A stretch of 34,233 nt of DNA from positions 1 through 34,233 of the forward strand of contig CAYJJB010000009.1 in assembly GCA_964370405.1 (NCBI GenBank), given 5' to 3'. The stretch is from SIG603 sp964370405 (GTDB lineage Bacteria > Bacillota > Clostridia > Oscillospirales > Acutalibacteraceae). The position numbers were made by a program, and so were the translations under genes. The notes under the pieces were generated by a model, which searched no databases, was not told the origin of the DNA, and worked only from the letters and a program-made list of their open reading frames with translations. This document shows, in pieces, positions 1 to 7,675 of the stretch; position 1 is the stretch's first letter; every line of letters starts with the position of its first letter.

Positions 1-1349
1 TAATTGGAATACCTGCAATGGATGCACCAAGAATTTCCGCAAAGACAGGAATTAATATTCATGATGTTATGGAGGCTATAGTAAAAGACGTGCCTCCACC
101 TGTAGGTGACACTCAAAAACCGCTACAGGCGCTTATATTTGACTCTTATTATGACGCATACAAGGGTGTAATAACCTATGTAAGAATTAAAGAGGGTACT
201 GTAAAAGTTGGCGACACAATAAAAATGATGGCATCTGGCGCACAGTTTACTGTTGTTGAATGTGGATATTTAAGGGCAACAAACCCAGAACCAACAGGAA
301 TTTTACAGGCTGGTGAAGTTGGATATATAACGGCTTCAATAAAAAATGTAAGAGATGCGCATGTTGGTGACACTATAACAACAAAAGATAATCCGGCGGA
401 TATAGCGCTTGAGGGATATAGGGAAGTGCAACCAATGGTTTTCTGCGGTGTGTACCCTGCAGACGGCGCACATTATTCTGACTTGCGTGATGCTTTAGAA
501 AAATTACAGCTAAACGATGCGGCTTTAAGTTTTGAGGCAGAAACTTCAATTGCCTTAGGTTTTGGCTTTAGATGTGGATTTTTGGGACTACTCCATATGG
601 AAATAATTCAAGAAAGACTTGAGCGTGAGTATGATTTAGACCTTATTACGACAGCACCTAGTGTTATTTACCACATTACAAAGACTGACGGCACAAAACT
701 ACAAATAGATAACCCAACAAACTACCCAGACCCCGTGCTTATTGCAGCGTCTGCAGAGCCAATTGCCAATGCGCACATATATTCACCATCAGATTATGTT
801 GGAAATATTATGGACTTATGCCAAGAGCGACGTGGAATTTTTAAGGACATGAAATATATAGATACAGACCGTGTTGACATACATTATGAACTGCCATTAA
901 ATGAAATTATATACGACTTTTTTGACGCCCTAAAATCAAGAACAAGGGGTTATGCCTCATTTGACTATGAACTTAAGGACTATCAAAAAAGCTCACTTGT
1001 AAAACTTGATATAATGCTAAATGGCGAAGTAGTTGACGCACTTTCATTTATTATACACAGTGAAAAAGCCTATAGCAGGGCAAGAAAAATGTGTGAAAAA
1101 CTTAAGGAAAAAATTCCAAGACAATTATTTGAAGTGCCAGTGCAAGCCTGTATTGGTGGAAAAGTTATAGCAAGAGAAACCGTAAAAGCAATGCGTAAAG
1201 ACGTTTTGGCAAAATGCTATGGCGGTGACATAACAAGAAAGAAAAAGCTATTAGAAAAACAAAAAGAAGGTAAAAAGAGAATGAGACAACTGGGAACAGT
1301 TGAAGTTCCACAAGAAGCCTTTATGTCTGTTTTAAAACTTGATGAATAA
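1..1349 (+). CDS. lepA: Elongation factor 4 (LepA), 5'-truncated
   Basis: This is the ribosome back-translocation GTPase EF4/LepA, cut by the window edge. The reading frame is open from base 3, so the first in-window ATG (base 18) is internal. The fragment begins in the conserved segment DAPRISAKTG that follows the GTPase domain and runs through domains II, III and V to the LepA-specific C-terminal domain (GGDITRKKKLLEKQKEGKKR). About 448 residues are visible out of about 600 in the family, so the P-loop and switch regions lie outside the window. The gene ends with TAA and is followed at once by a strong intrinsic terminator. The C-terminus is full length with no frameshift. Identity is certain; only the N-terminal third is unseen. 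Confidence 0.97.
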   Translation, partial: IGIPAMDAPRISAKTGINIHDVMEAIVKDVPPPVGDTQKPLQALIFDSYYDAYKGVITYVRIKEGTVKVGDTIKMMASGAQFTVVECGYLRATNPEPTGILQAGEVGYITASIKNVRDAHVGDTITTKDNPADIALEGYREVQPMVFCGVYPADGAHYSDLRDALEKLQLNDAALSFEAETSIALGFGFRCGFLGLLHMEIIQERLEREYDLDLITTAPSVIYHITKTDGTKLQIDNPTNYPDPVLIAASAEPIANAHIYSPSDYVGNIMDLCQERRGIFKDMKYIDTDRVDIHYELPLNEIIYDFFDALKSRTRGYASFDYELKDYQKSSLVKLDIMLNGEVVDALSFIIHSEKAYSRARKMCEKLKEKIPRQLFEVPVQACIGGKVIARETVKAMRKDVLAKCYGGDITRKKKLLEKQKEGKKRMRQLGTVEVPQEAFMSVLKLDE

Positions 1350-1351
1350 TT

Positions 1352-1398
1352 AAAAAGCTGTTACAGATGAGTAAAATCATTTGTAACAGCTTTTTTTA
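1352..1398 (+). terminator. Intrinsic terminator of lepA
   Basis: A hairpin starts 3 bases after the lepA stop. Arms AAAAGCTGTTACA and TGTAACAGCTTTT, extended by ATGA/TCAT across one mismatch, close a short loop and end in a run of T. The A-run on the left arm means it could also stop transcription arriving from the minus strand. Confidence 0.9.
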
Positions 1399-1403
1399 TA
1401 ATG

Positions 1404-1434
1404 AAAAAACACGAAGTATAAAACTTCGTGTTTT
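1404..1434 (-). terminator. Intrinsic terminator of thiT
   Basis: A second hairpin has arms AAAACACGAAGT and ACTTCGTGTTTT around a 5-base loop. Read on the minus strand the stem is followed by six T, so it suits the convergent thiT transcript. On the plus strand the T run is only four, making it a weak back-up for lepA. Confidence 0.8.
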
Positions 1435-1475
1435 CCCAGATTATATTACAGTGCCCGAAGGCGTCGTACTCTAAA

Positions 1476-2054
1476 TTAAGCTTTTACTGTGTCTAGTCCC
1501 ATCATTTTTTTCATTTGTGGAACTTGGAACACTGCTGCTGCACCAATCATTGTAAATATTGCTTCAGGTAGCATGTAAGTGCCATTATATGTAAGTGAGT
1601 ATATTATTGAAGCGCCAATTTCTTCTATATTTACAAGTGAACCGAAAATAACTACTCCTGAGAAGAAGTGTGATACAAATCTTAATCCTACAGCAATAAA
1701 TACACCAGCCATTATACCAACAGTGCCTTTTTTTCTAAACATGCCAGCAAGTCCTAAAACGGTGAAAGCAATAAGGTAGTCAAATACTATTGTTCCCACA
1801 AGTGCCTGTGTTGTAAGTCCCCAGCTTAATACGTCTGAAATACCTGTTGCAAGTTGCAACAGTGAATAAACAAACGCCACTGTAAGTCCCCAACCTGTGC
1901 CATAAGTAACTGAAATAAATGCTATTGGTAGCATTGATAAAAGAGTGATTGAGCCACCCATGGGCATAACCCATATAGTTACAAGGCCAAGGGCAAAAGC
2001 CATTCCCAGCATAACTGCGCTTACTGTCATTTTTTGAATTTGTTGTGTTTTCAT
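1476..2054 (-). CDS. thiT: Thiamine-specific ECF transporter S component ThiT
   Basis: This integral membrane protein of 192 residues has about six hydrophobic segments. It is the substrate-binding subunit of an energy-coupling-factor transporter that imports thiamine using a shared EcfA/EcfA'/EcfT module, which is not encoded here. Family signatures are visible: FDYLIAFTVLGLAGMF (the conserved DYPLAF.LGLAG segment), RFVSHFFSGVV, and YSLTYNGTYMLPEAI (the conserved YN.SYMLPE thiamine-site segment). The start ATG follows an AAAGGATGG ribosome binding site. A TPP riboswitch with a terminator hairpin lies between the promoter and the gene, which independently supports thiamine as substrate and predicts shut-off when TPP is plentiful. 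Length is normal for the family. Confidence 0.95.
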   Translation of the reverse strand: MKTQQIQKMTVSAVMLGMAFALGLVTIWVMPMGGSITLLSMLPIAFISVTYGTGWGLTVAFVYSLLQLATGISDVLSWGLTTQALVGTIVFDYLIAFTVLGLAGMFRKKGTVGIMAGVFIAVGLRFVSHFFSGVVIFGSLVNIEEIGASIIYSLTYNGTYMLPEAIFTMIGAAAVFQVPQMKKMMGLDTVKA

Positions 2055-2100
2055 TTTTTTACCATCCTTTTATTTTTTGCAAAAAAGGATTTGCCAGAGA

Positions 2101-2135
2101 AAAATATAAACCGCAAGTTTTTATACCTGCGGTTT
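2101..2135 (-). terminator. Riboswitch expression-platform terminator
   Basis: On the minus strand, just 3' of the TPP aptamer, arms AAACCGCA and TGCGGTTT form a hairpin followed by a U-rich stretch (ATATTTTT). It stands between aptamer and thiT, so TPP binding should favour this terminator. Confidence 0.85.
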
Positions 2136-2149
2136 GATTTGTAAATATC

Positions 2150-2235
2150 ATCCCTACGTCGGCATTATCCGTATCAGGTTATAAGGGTTTTGACGTACAC
2201 GCCACTCTCAGCCGAATTAATTTTCAGCTCCCCGT
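2150..2235 (-). promoter_or_regulatory. TPP riboswitch (THI box) controlling thiT
   Basis: On the minus strand the conserved TPP aptamer elements occur in order: GGGGAGCTG at the 5' side of P1/P2, GGCTGAGAGTGG, ACCCTTATAACCTGAT, CGGATAATGCCGACGTAGGG. These match the pyrimidine-sensor (GCTGAGA) and diphosphate-sensor (AACCTGAT...GGATAATGCC..CGTAGGGA) helices. It lies downstream of a sigma-A promoter and upstream of a terminator and thiT, a standard OFF switch by transcription termination. Confidence 0.97.
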
Positions 2236-2247
2236 TTTTGCCACATA

Positions 2248-2276
2248 ATTATAACATATTATTTAGAAATTTGCAA
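2248..2276 (-). promoter_or_regulatory. Sigma-A promoter of the riboswitch/thiT transcript
   Basis: On the minus strand TTGCAA (2271-2276) and TATAAT (2248-2253) are separated by exactly 17 bases. Transcription would start a few bases before the TPP aptamer. Confidence 0.85.
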
Positions 2277-2299
2277 GCCGTAATTTGAAATTTTTGGCA

Positions 2300-3067
2300 T
2301 TAAAACGCCCTAAATCTCTCGTATCTTGCTTTTAGCATCTCATCTTTTTCTATATTAGAAAGAAGAGAAATTTCTTCGTCAATTTTTAATTGCAGTTTAG
2401 AAAATACTTTGCTAAAATCTCTGTGTTCTCTTATTATTTCTTCAACAACACCAAAGTTTAACATGTCTTGTGCAGTAAGTTTTAAACACTGTGCCGCTTG
2501 CTCTGCTTTTTTTGAATCTTTCCACAAAATGCTTGCGCAGCCTTCTGGAGAAACAACAGAATATATTGCATTTTCCATAATCCATACTCTGTCTGCAACT
2601 GCCAAGGCTAAAGCTCCACCAGAGCCACCCTCGCCTATTAAAATTGAAATTACAGGTACTTTAAGTGCCATCATTTCCATAAGGTTTTCTGCAATTGCCT
2701 GTCCTTGTCCACGCTCCTCTGCACCTATTCCGCAAAAAGCACCAGATGTGTCTACAAAGCAAATTACAGGGCGATTAAATTTTTCTGCTTGTTTCATAAG
2801 TCTTAAGGCTTTTCTATATCCTTCTGGATAAGGAGAGCCGAAATTTCTTTTAACCCTGTCCTTTGTGTCAGTACCTTTTTCCATTGCGATAACTGTTACA
2901 GGTTTTCCATTAAGTCTAGCAATTCCACCAACTATTGCGGCATCATCAGAAAATCTTCTGTCGCCGTGAAGCTCTGTAAAATTTGTAAAAATATTATTTA
3001 TGTAGTCAAGTCCTGTGGCACGGTCTTTTCCTCTTGCCGCTTGAACTCTGTCATATGCACTGGTCAT
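2300..3067 (-). CDS. accA: Acetyl-CoA carboxylase carboxyltransferase subunit alpha
   Basis: AccA pairs with AccD to transfer the carboxyl group from carboxybiotin-BCCP to acetyl-CoA, giving malonyl-CoA for fatty-acid synthesis. The crotonase-fold sequence is clear: ELHGDRRFSDDAAIVGG, the CFVDTSGAFCGIGAEERGQG stretch and IGEGGSGGALALAVADRVWI. I chose the ATG at 3067 (MTSAYDRVQ...) over the in-frame ATG at 3085, because AGAAAGGAG lies 7 bases before it and that ribosome binding site would be inside the longer form. The resulting 255-residue protein is the short AccA type, lacking much of the N-terminal helical region of the roughly 320-residue E. coli form. It is the last gene of the operon and follows accD closely. 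Confidence 0.95.
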   Translation of the reverse strand: MTSAYDRVQAARGKDRATGLDYINNIFTNFTELHGDRRFSDDAAIVGGIARLNGKPVTVIAMEKGTDTKDRVKRNFGSPYPEGYRKALRLMKQAEKFNRPVICFVDTSGAFCGIGAEERGQGQAIAENLMEMMALKVPVISILIGEGGSGGALALAVADRVWIMENAIYSVVSPEGCASILWKDSKKAEQAAQCLKLTAQDMLNFGVVEEIIREHRDFSKVFSKLQLKIDEEISLLSNIEKDEMLKARYERFRAF

Positions 3068-3088
3068 AATTTTCTCCTTTCTCATGTT

Positions 3089-3925
3089 TTAAGCATGTAT
3101 TGAAAGTATTTCATGTATTTTTTCTTTTTGTAAGCCCCTAGCACAAATTAAATCAACAAAGCCATGCTCTAAGACAAATTCTGCTGTTTGGAACTCTTTA
3201 GGCAATTTTTTTCTTATAGTTTGCTCTATAACACGTCTACCTGCAAAGCCAACTGTTGCCTTTGGTTCAGACATAATAATGTCGCCCTCCATAGCAAAGC
3301 TTGCAGTAACACCACCTGTTGTAGGGTCGGTTAAAACTGTAATGTATAAAAGGCCTTTGTCACTGTGTTTTTTAACAGCAGCAGAGGTTTTAGCCATTTG
3401 CATTAAAGACAAAATGCCCTCTTGCATTCTGGCGCCACCTGACACGGTATATCCAATTACAGGCAAATTATTTTCACAAGCATATTCGAAAATTCTTGTA
3501 ATTTTTTCACCAACTATTGTTCCCATAGAGCCCATCATAAAGCTTGGGTCCATGAAAAATAGTGCGCTTTCTATGCCATTTATTTTTCCTTTGCCACAAA
3601 TAACACCTTCATTTTCACGGCTTACAAGTTTAGCTGTTTTAAGTTTTCCGTCATATCCTGGGAAATCTAAAATATTTTTACTTTTAAGATCACCATAAAA
3701 TTCTTCAAAACTTTCGCTGTCGGTAAGGTATGCAATTCTTTGTCTTGCGCTCACTCTAAAATGGTGGCCACAACGACAAACATTTAAACTTTCCCAAAGC
3801 TCTGTAACAGGAGTTGCAAAGCCACAAGATGGGCAAGTTGTGCTTATAACTGTTGGTTCTTCTCGTAAAATTCCGCCTTTTTCAAGCTCGTTTTGAGGAG
3901 ATTTAAACAAACCCATTAATTTCAT
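3089..3925 (-). CDS. accD: Acetyl-CoA carboxylase carboxyltransferase subunit beta
   Basis: AccD is the zinc-containing carboxyltransferase partner of AccA. An N-terminal zinc ribbon has Cys31-x2-Cys34 and then Cys50-x-Cys52 followed by GHHFRVSA. The crotonase core carries PSFMMGSMGTIVGEKITR, SGGARMQEGILSLMQMAKTS, DPTTGGVTASFAMEGD and GFAGRRVIEQTIRKKLP. The second half of the ribbon reads CRC, whereas the E. coli and B. subtilis proteins have CxxC, so one residue is missing in frame. Length (278) is near the family norm. The ATG follows AGAGGTGAAAACTT, and the gene sits 19 bases after accC. Function is not in doubt; whether the shortened knuckle still binds zinc is open. Confidence 0.95.
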   Translation of the reverse strand: MKLMGLFKSPQNELEKGGILREEPTVISTTCPSCGFATPVTELWESLNVCRCGHHFRVSARQRIAYLTDSESFEEFYGDLKSKNILDFPGYDGKLKTAKLVSRENEGVICGKGKINGIESALFFMDPSFMMGSMGTIVGEKITRIFEYACENNLPVIGYTVSGGARMQEGILSLMQMAKTSAAVKKHSDKGLLYITVLTDPTTGGVTASFAMEGDIIMSEPKATVGFAGRRVIEQTIRKKLPKEFQTAEFVLEHGFVDLICARGLQKEKIHEILSIHA

Positions 3926-3944
3926 AAGTTTTCACCTCTGTTTA

Positions 3945-5261
3945 TCAGTTTTCTTCTCTCTTTTTAATAAAATCAGTATAATAATCGCCACTTTGGAACT
4001 CTTTATCTCTTATTATTTCAATTTGACCCTCTACGTTGTTTGGAGTGCCATCAATAACAAGTTCGCAAAGAGATGACTGCATTTTTCTTATAGCTTCTTC
4101 TCTGTTTGATGAAAAAACTATCATTTTGCCAAGCATAGAGTCATAATATGGTGGTATGTCATATCCTTGATATAAGAATGAGTCAAATCTTACCCATGGA
4201 CCTGCTGGAACATGCAAGAATTTAACTTTGCCAACGCCTGTTGCATTAATTCTGCACTCAATTGCGGCACCTCTAATTCTTACGTCCTCTTGTTTAAAAT
4301 CTAAATCAACACCTGCTGCAATTCTTATTTGCCATTTAACAATATCTCTACCGCAAACAAGCTCTGACACTGGGTGCTCTACTTGAAGTCTTGTATTCAT
4401 TTCCATGAAGTAAAAATTTTCTTCTTTGTCCATTAAAAATTCAATTGTACCTGCATTTACATATCCTACAGCTTTTGCAGCTTTTGTAGCAGCTTCAAAC
4501 ATTTTTGCTCTTGTATCAGCACTTACATAAGGAGATGGTGACTCCTCTACAAGTTTTTGGTTGTTTCTTTGAATAGAACATTCTCTTTCGCCAAGGCACA
4601 CTGTATTGCCTTTTTCGTCACATAAAAGCTGAACTTCTATATGTTTTGCAGGGAATAAGAATTTTTCCATGTACATGCGACCGTCACCAAAAGCCATTTG
4701 TGCTTCGTTTGATGCTGTTTTAAAAGCATGTTCAATTTCTTCTTCAGATTTTACAAGTCTTATTCCTTTTCCGCCGCCGCCCGCACTTGCTTTTAGTAAA
4801 ACAGGGTAGCCTATTTCTTTTGCTCTATTTGCAGCGTCGTTTTCGTCTTTAAGTATTTCTGTTCCGGGAATAATTGGAACACCAGATTCTTTCATAAGTT
4901 GTCTTGCGGCATCTTTATCGCCCATTCTTGAAATGATATCACCTGATGGACCTATGAAAACTATTCCGTTGTCTTTGCACATTTTTGAAAACTCAGCATT
5001 TTCAGCTAAAAACCCATATCCTGGGTGTATAGCTTGCGCTTTTGTAACAAGTGCCGCTGAAATTATGCGCTCTTTATTTAAATAACTATGTTCAGATTTA
5101 GCAGGACCTATGCAAATTGCTTGGTCAGCAAGAGCTACGTGAAGACTGCTTTCGTCAGCCTCAGAATAAACGGCAATTGTAAAAATTCCCATTTCCTTGC
5201 AAGCTCTTATTACTCTAACGGCAATTTCGCCCCTGTTTGCAATTAAAACTCTCTCAAACAC
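3945..5261 (-). CDS. accC: Acetyl-CoA carboxylase biotin carboxylase subunit
   Basis: AccC is an ATP-grasp enzyme that carboxylates the biotin on AccB using bicarbonate and ATP. It has the N-terminal ANRGEIAVRVIRA motif, the ATP-binding glycine loop KASAGGGGKG (about 157-166), HIEVQLL, GERECSIQRNNQKLVEESPS and the active-site segment EMNTRLQVEHP (about 287-297). The 438-residue length is normal. The start codon is GTG (5259-5261), supported by AGAAGGAG 7 bases upstream and by the conserved MFERVLIANRGEI start. A repeat-like element of about 155 bp separates it from fabZ, so accC, accD and accA may be expressed somewhat separately from the upstream fab genes. Confidence 0.96.
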   Translation of the reverse strand: MFERVLIANRGEIAVRVIRACKEMGIFTIAVYSEADESSLHVALADQAICIGPAKSEHSYLNKERIISAALVTKAQAIHPGYGFLAENAEFSKMCKDNGIVFIGPSGDIISRMGDKDAARQLMKESGVPIIPGTEILKDENDAANRAKEIGYPVLLKASAGGGGKGIRLVKSEEEIEHAFKTASNEAQMAFGDGRMYMEKFLFPAKHIEVQLLCDEKGNTVCLGERECSIQRNNQKLVEESPSPYVSADTRAKMFEAATKAAKAVGYVNAGTIEFLMDKEENFYFMEMNTRLQVEHPVSELVCGRDIVKWQIRIAAGVDLDFKQEDVRIRGAAIECRINATGVGKVKFLHVPAGPWVRFDSFLYQGYDIPPYYDSMLGKMIVFSSNREEAIRKMQSSLCELVIDGTPNNVEGQIEIIRDKEFQSGDYYTDFIKKREEN

Positions 5262-5285
5262 TGTTTTTCTCCTTCTCTAAATTAG

Positions 5286-5440
5286 TAAAGAGTGAAAAGT
5301 GAAGAGTGAAGAGTTGTTGTGAAATTCTGCGAATTTTTTGATTATATTTTACTTATTTAAAAGATTATTGTAAATACAATTAAAAAACGCTTGCGTTTTC
5401 ACATTTACTTTTCACTTTTCACCATTCACTTTTCACTTTA
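5286..5440. repeat. MITE-like element with imperfect terminal inverted repeats
   Basis: The left end (5286-5314) is built of tandem GTGAAAAGTGAAGAGTGAA-type units. The right end (5407-5440) contains the same units inverted (CACTTTTCAC, CATTCACTTTTCAC). Between them lie two small hairpins, AAATTC-TGC-GAATTT (about 5323-5337) and AAAACGC-TT-GCGTTTT (about 5385-5400). It has no coding capacity and fills almost exactly the space between the fabZ stop and the accC ribosome binding site. Similar heptamer-rich intergenic repeats are known from many Firmicutes. Mobility is inferred from structure only. Confidence 0.6.
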
Positions 5441-5441
5441 A

Positions 5442-5858
5442 TTAAACTTTTATTAACGCAAATGAAAATTCTGCTGATACGCATAGTTTTCCATTTACAT
5501 AGCCTTTTCCTTTTGCAAAATAAAAGGCGCCTCTTGATTTTATTAAAGAACATTCTGTTTCTAGTGTATCACCAGGTTTTACTTGACCTTTAAATTTAAC
5601 TTTGTCAAGTCCTGTAAAAAACGGAGTCATGCCTTTTTCGCCTACATCAGACAGTAAAACACATGCAGATTGTCCAAGCATTTCGCATAAAATAACACCT
5701 GGTACTACAGGATTTCCAGGAAAATGTCCTTTAAGGAAAAATTCGTCACCTTTAATATGACATTTGCCTTTTGCAACTTCTCCGTCAAGTACAACTTCAT
5801 CCACCAAAAGCATATTATCTCTGTGAGGAATTATATTTTTAATTTCTTCTCTGTTCAT
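5442..5858 (-). CDS. fabZ: 3-hydroxyacyl-ACP dehydratase FabZ
   Basis: FabZ removes water from 3-hydroxyacyl-ACP to give trans-2-enoyl-ACP in the elongation cycle. The hot-dog-fold signature is intact: IIPHRDNMLLVDEV at the N-terminus, then GHFPGNPVVPGVILCEMLGQ with catalytic His45 and Glu59. Length is 138 residues, normal for FabZ. The ATG follows AAGGAG and lies 9 bases after accB; accB-fabZ-accC is a common order in Clostridia. There is no FabA-like isomerase signature, so unsaturated fatty-acid formation, if any, needs another enzyme or a bifunctional FabZ. Confidence 0.95.
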   Translation of the reverse strand: MNREEIKNIIPHRDNMLLVDEVVLDGEVAKGKCHIKGDEFFLKGHFPGNPVVPGVILCEMLGQSACVLLSDVGEKGMTPFFTGLDKVKFKGQVKPGDTLETECSLIKSRGAFYFAKGKGYVNGKLCVSAEFSFALIKV

Positions 5859-5867
5859 ATATTCTCC

Positions 5868-6323
5868 TTATTTCACACGGAATAAAGGTTGTGAAAATTC
5901 TACTACTTGACCGTTATTTACAAGTATATCAACAATTTCACCGTCTACTTCACTTGTGATTTCATTCATTAGTTTCATAGCTTCAACTATGCACAAAACG
6001 TCACCTTTTTTAATTTTTGAACCAATTTTTACAAAAGGTTCGCTATCAGGTGATGATGCCGCATAGAAAACACCTACTGTAGGAGAAGTAATAACTTCGC
6101 CCTCAGTTACAGGGTTAAGCTCTGCAGCAGGTGCACCGCTTATAGGAGCTACAGGAGTGGCAGGCGTTGCTATAGGCATAACAGGTGGTGCGCTGTTGTA
6201 TATTACATTTTCTTGTGCTTTTCTTTCAAGAACTATATTTGTTTCGCCTTCGTGTACTTCTAAGGCTGTAAGTTCGTGGTCTTTCATTATTTTAGCAAGT
6301 TTTTCAATATCTGCAATTTTCAT
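5868..6323 (-). CDS. accB: Biotin carboxyl carrier protein of acetyl-CoA carboxylase
   Basis: AccB carries the biotin that shuttles CO2 from AccC to AccA/AccD. The 151-residue protein has an N-terminal helical segment, a Pro/Ala-rich flexible linker (about residues 46-68) and a C-terminal biotinyl domain with VEAMKLMNEI, where Lys117 is the biotinylation site. The thumb-type segment SPTVGVFYAASSPDSEPFV is also present. The ATG has AGAAGGAG at ideal spacing. The scaffold gap begins 15 bases upstream of the start, so whatever separates it from fabF cannot be read. The ligase BirA that biotinylates it is not in this window. Confidence 0.95.
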   Translation of the reverse strand: MKIADIEKLAKIMKDHELTALEVHEGETNIVLERKAQENVIYNSAPPVMPIATPATPVAPISGAPAAELNPVTEGEVITSPTVGVFYAASSPDSEPFVKIGSKIKKGDVLCIVEAMKLMNEITSEVDGEIVDILVNNGQVVEFSQPLFRVK

Positions 6324-6338
6324 AAAATTCTCCTTCTA

Positions 6339-6438
6339 NNNNNNNNNNNNNNNNNNNNNNNNNNNNNNNNNNNNNNNNNNNNNNNNNNNNNNNNNNNNNN
6401 NNNNNNNNNNNNNNNNNNNNNNNNNNNNNNNNNNNNNN
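6339..6438. other. Assembly gap (100 N)
   Basis: Exactly 100 undetermined bases, the conventional placeholder for a gap of unknown length. It removes the last few codons of fabF and the fabF-accB junction. The true size could be smaller or larger than 100 bases. Confidence 0.99.
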
Positions 6439-7657
6439 TAAACGCAATACATGCATTGTGTCCGCCAAAACCTAGGCCGTTTGACAGCGCTATGTCTGCT
6501 GCAAATTCACGTGCTGTATTTGGGCAGTAGTCTAAATCGCACTCTGGGTCTGGTTTTTCGTGGTTTATTGTTGGTGGAATAATGCCGTCTTTTAGCGCCA
6601 TTACACAGGCAATTGCTTCTGCCGCACCTGCCGCACCTAACATGTGACCTGTCATTGATTTTGTAGAGCTTATAACTGCTTCTCTCGCTTTTTCTTCACC
6701 CAAGGCTTTTTTAATTACCATGGTTTCTGTTTTGTCATTTAATGGTGTTGAAGTTCCGTGTGCATTAACATAGACTTTGTCTGTGTCTTTCATTTGAGCT
6801 TCTTTTATTGCAAATTGCATAGCTTTTGCACCGCCCTCGCCCTCTGGGTGTGGAGCTGTTATGTGGTGTGCATCACAAGTTGTGCCATATCCTACTATCT
6901 CGCCGTATATTGTAGCACCTCTTTTAACTGCGTGCTCATATTCTTCAAGTACTAGTGCGGCGGCACCCTCGCCCATTATGAAACCACTTCTTCTCTCATC
7001 AAAAGGACAGCAAGCTGAGTTTATATCATCATTTTGGCTTAAGGCCATCATATTGGCAAAACCTGCCATACCTATAGGGCTAATTGCGGCTTCTGCGCCA
7101 CCTGCAAGTATTGCATCGGCATAACCGTGTTTAATTGTTCTAAACGCTTCGCCTATAGTGTTGTTACTTGTCGCACAAGCTGTTACCATTGGTAGGCAAG
7201 AGCCTTTTGCGTTATATTTTATTGCTATCATGCCACCACAAATATTTGAAATTAGCATTGGAATAAAAAATGGAGAAACTTTTTTAGGTCCTTTTTCTAA
7301 AAGCTTTTTTTGCTCTGCTGAAAAAGTTTCAATTCCGCCTATACCAGAACCCATGTAAACGCCAAACATGTCAGGGTCAATATTTCCTATTATCCCGCTT
7401 TGTTCAACAGCCTGGCTGGCAGCTGCCATACCATATTTGCAGTAAAGGTCGGCTTTTCTTGCCTCGCCTTTTTCCATATATTTTGATACATCAAAGTCTT
7501 TTACCTGTGCGGCAATTTTAACTTTATATTCTTCAGTGTCAAATCTGTCTATAACACAAACGCCGTTTGTGCCATTTTTTAGGGCATTCCAAAATGTTTC
7601 AACATCATTTCCTATAGGAGTAATGGCTCCCATGCCCGTTACAACCACTCTTCTCAT
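6439..7657 (-). CDS. fabF: Beta-ketoacyl-ACP synthase II FabF, 3' end in gap
   Basis: FabF condenses malonyl-ACP with acyl-ACP in chain elongation. About 406 residues are readable, from MRRVVVTGMG to GLGFGGHNACIAF, so only the last few residues of a roughly 411-residue protein are lost in the gap. The Cys-His-His triad is present: Cys161 in TACATSNN, His300 in NAHGTSTPLND and His338 in GHMLGAAGA. The start has the strong ribosome binding site AGGAGG. Any reading of the gene that continues through the undetermined bases into accB is artificial. It is separated from fabG by 18 bases. Confidence 0.95.
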
Positions 7658-7675
7658 TTTCTTTATCCTCCTAAA

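Noticed and set aside
3068..3085. Upstream ATG for accA
   Set aside because: The AGAAAGGAG ribosome binding site for the inner ATG would be inside the coding region, and the family N-terminus fits the inner start.
4855..4880. TTCCGGGAA resembling half of a Noc-binding site
   Set aside because: It lies in accC coding sequence and lacks the full ATTTCCCGGGAAAT symmetry.
5286..5440. CRISPR array suspected from repeated GTGAAAAGTGAA units
   Set aside because: Units are short, adjacent without unique spacers and inverted at the two ends. No cas genes are present.
6320..7657. fabF frame read through the 100 N into a tail ending RRRIL
   Set aside because: The frame crosses undetermined bases and ends over the accB start. 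The true fabF stop must lie within the gap a few codons after CIAF.
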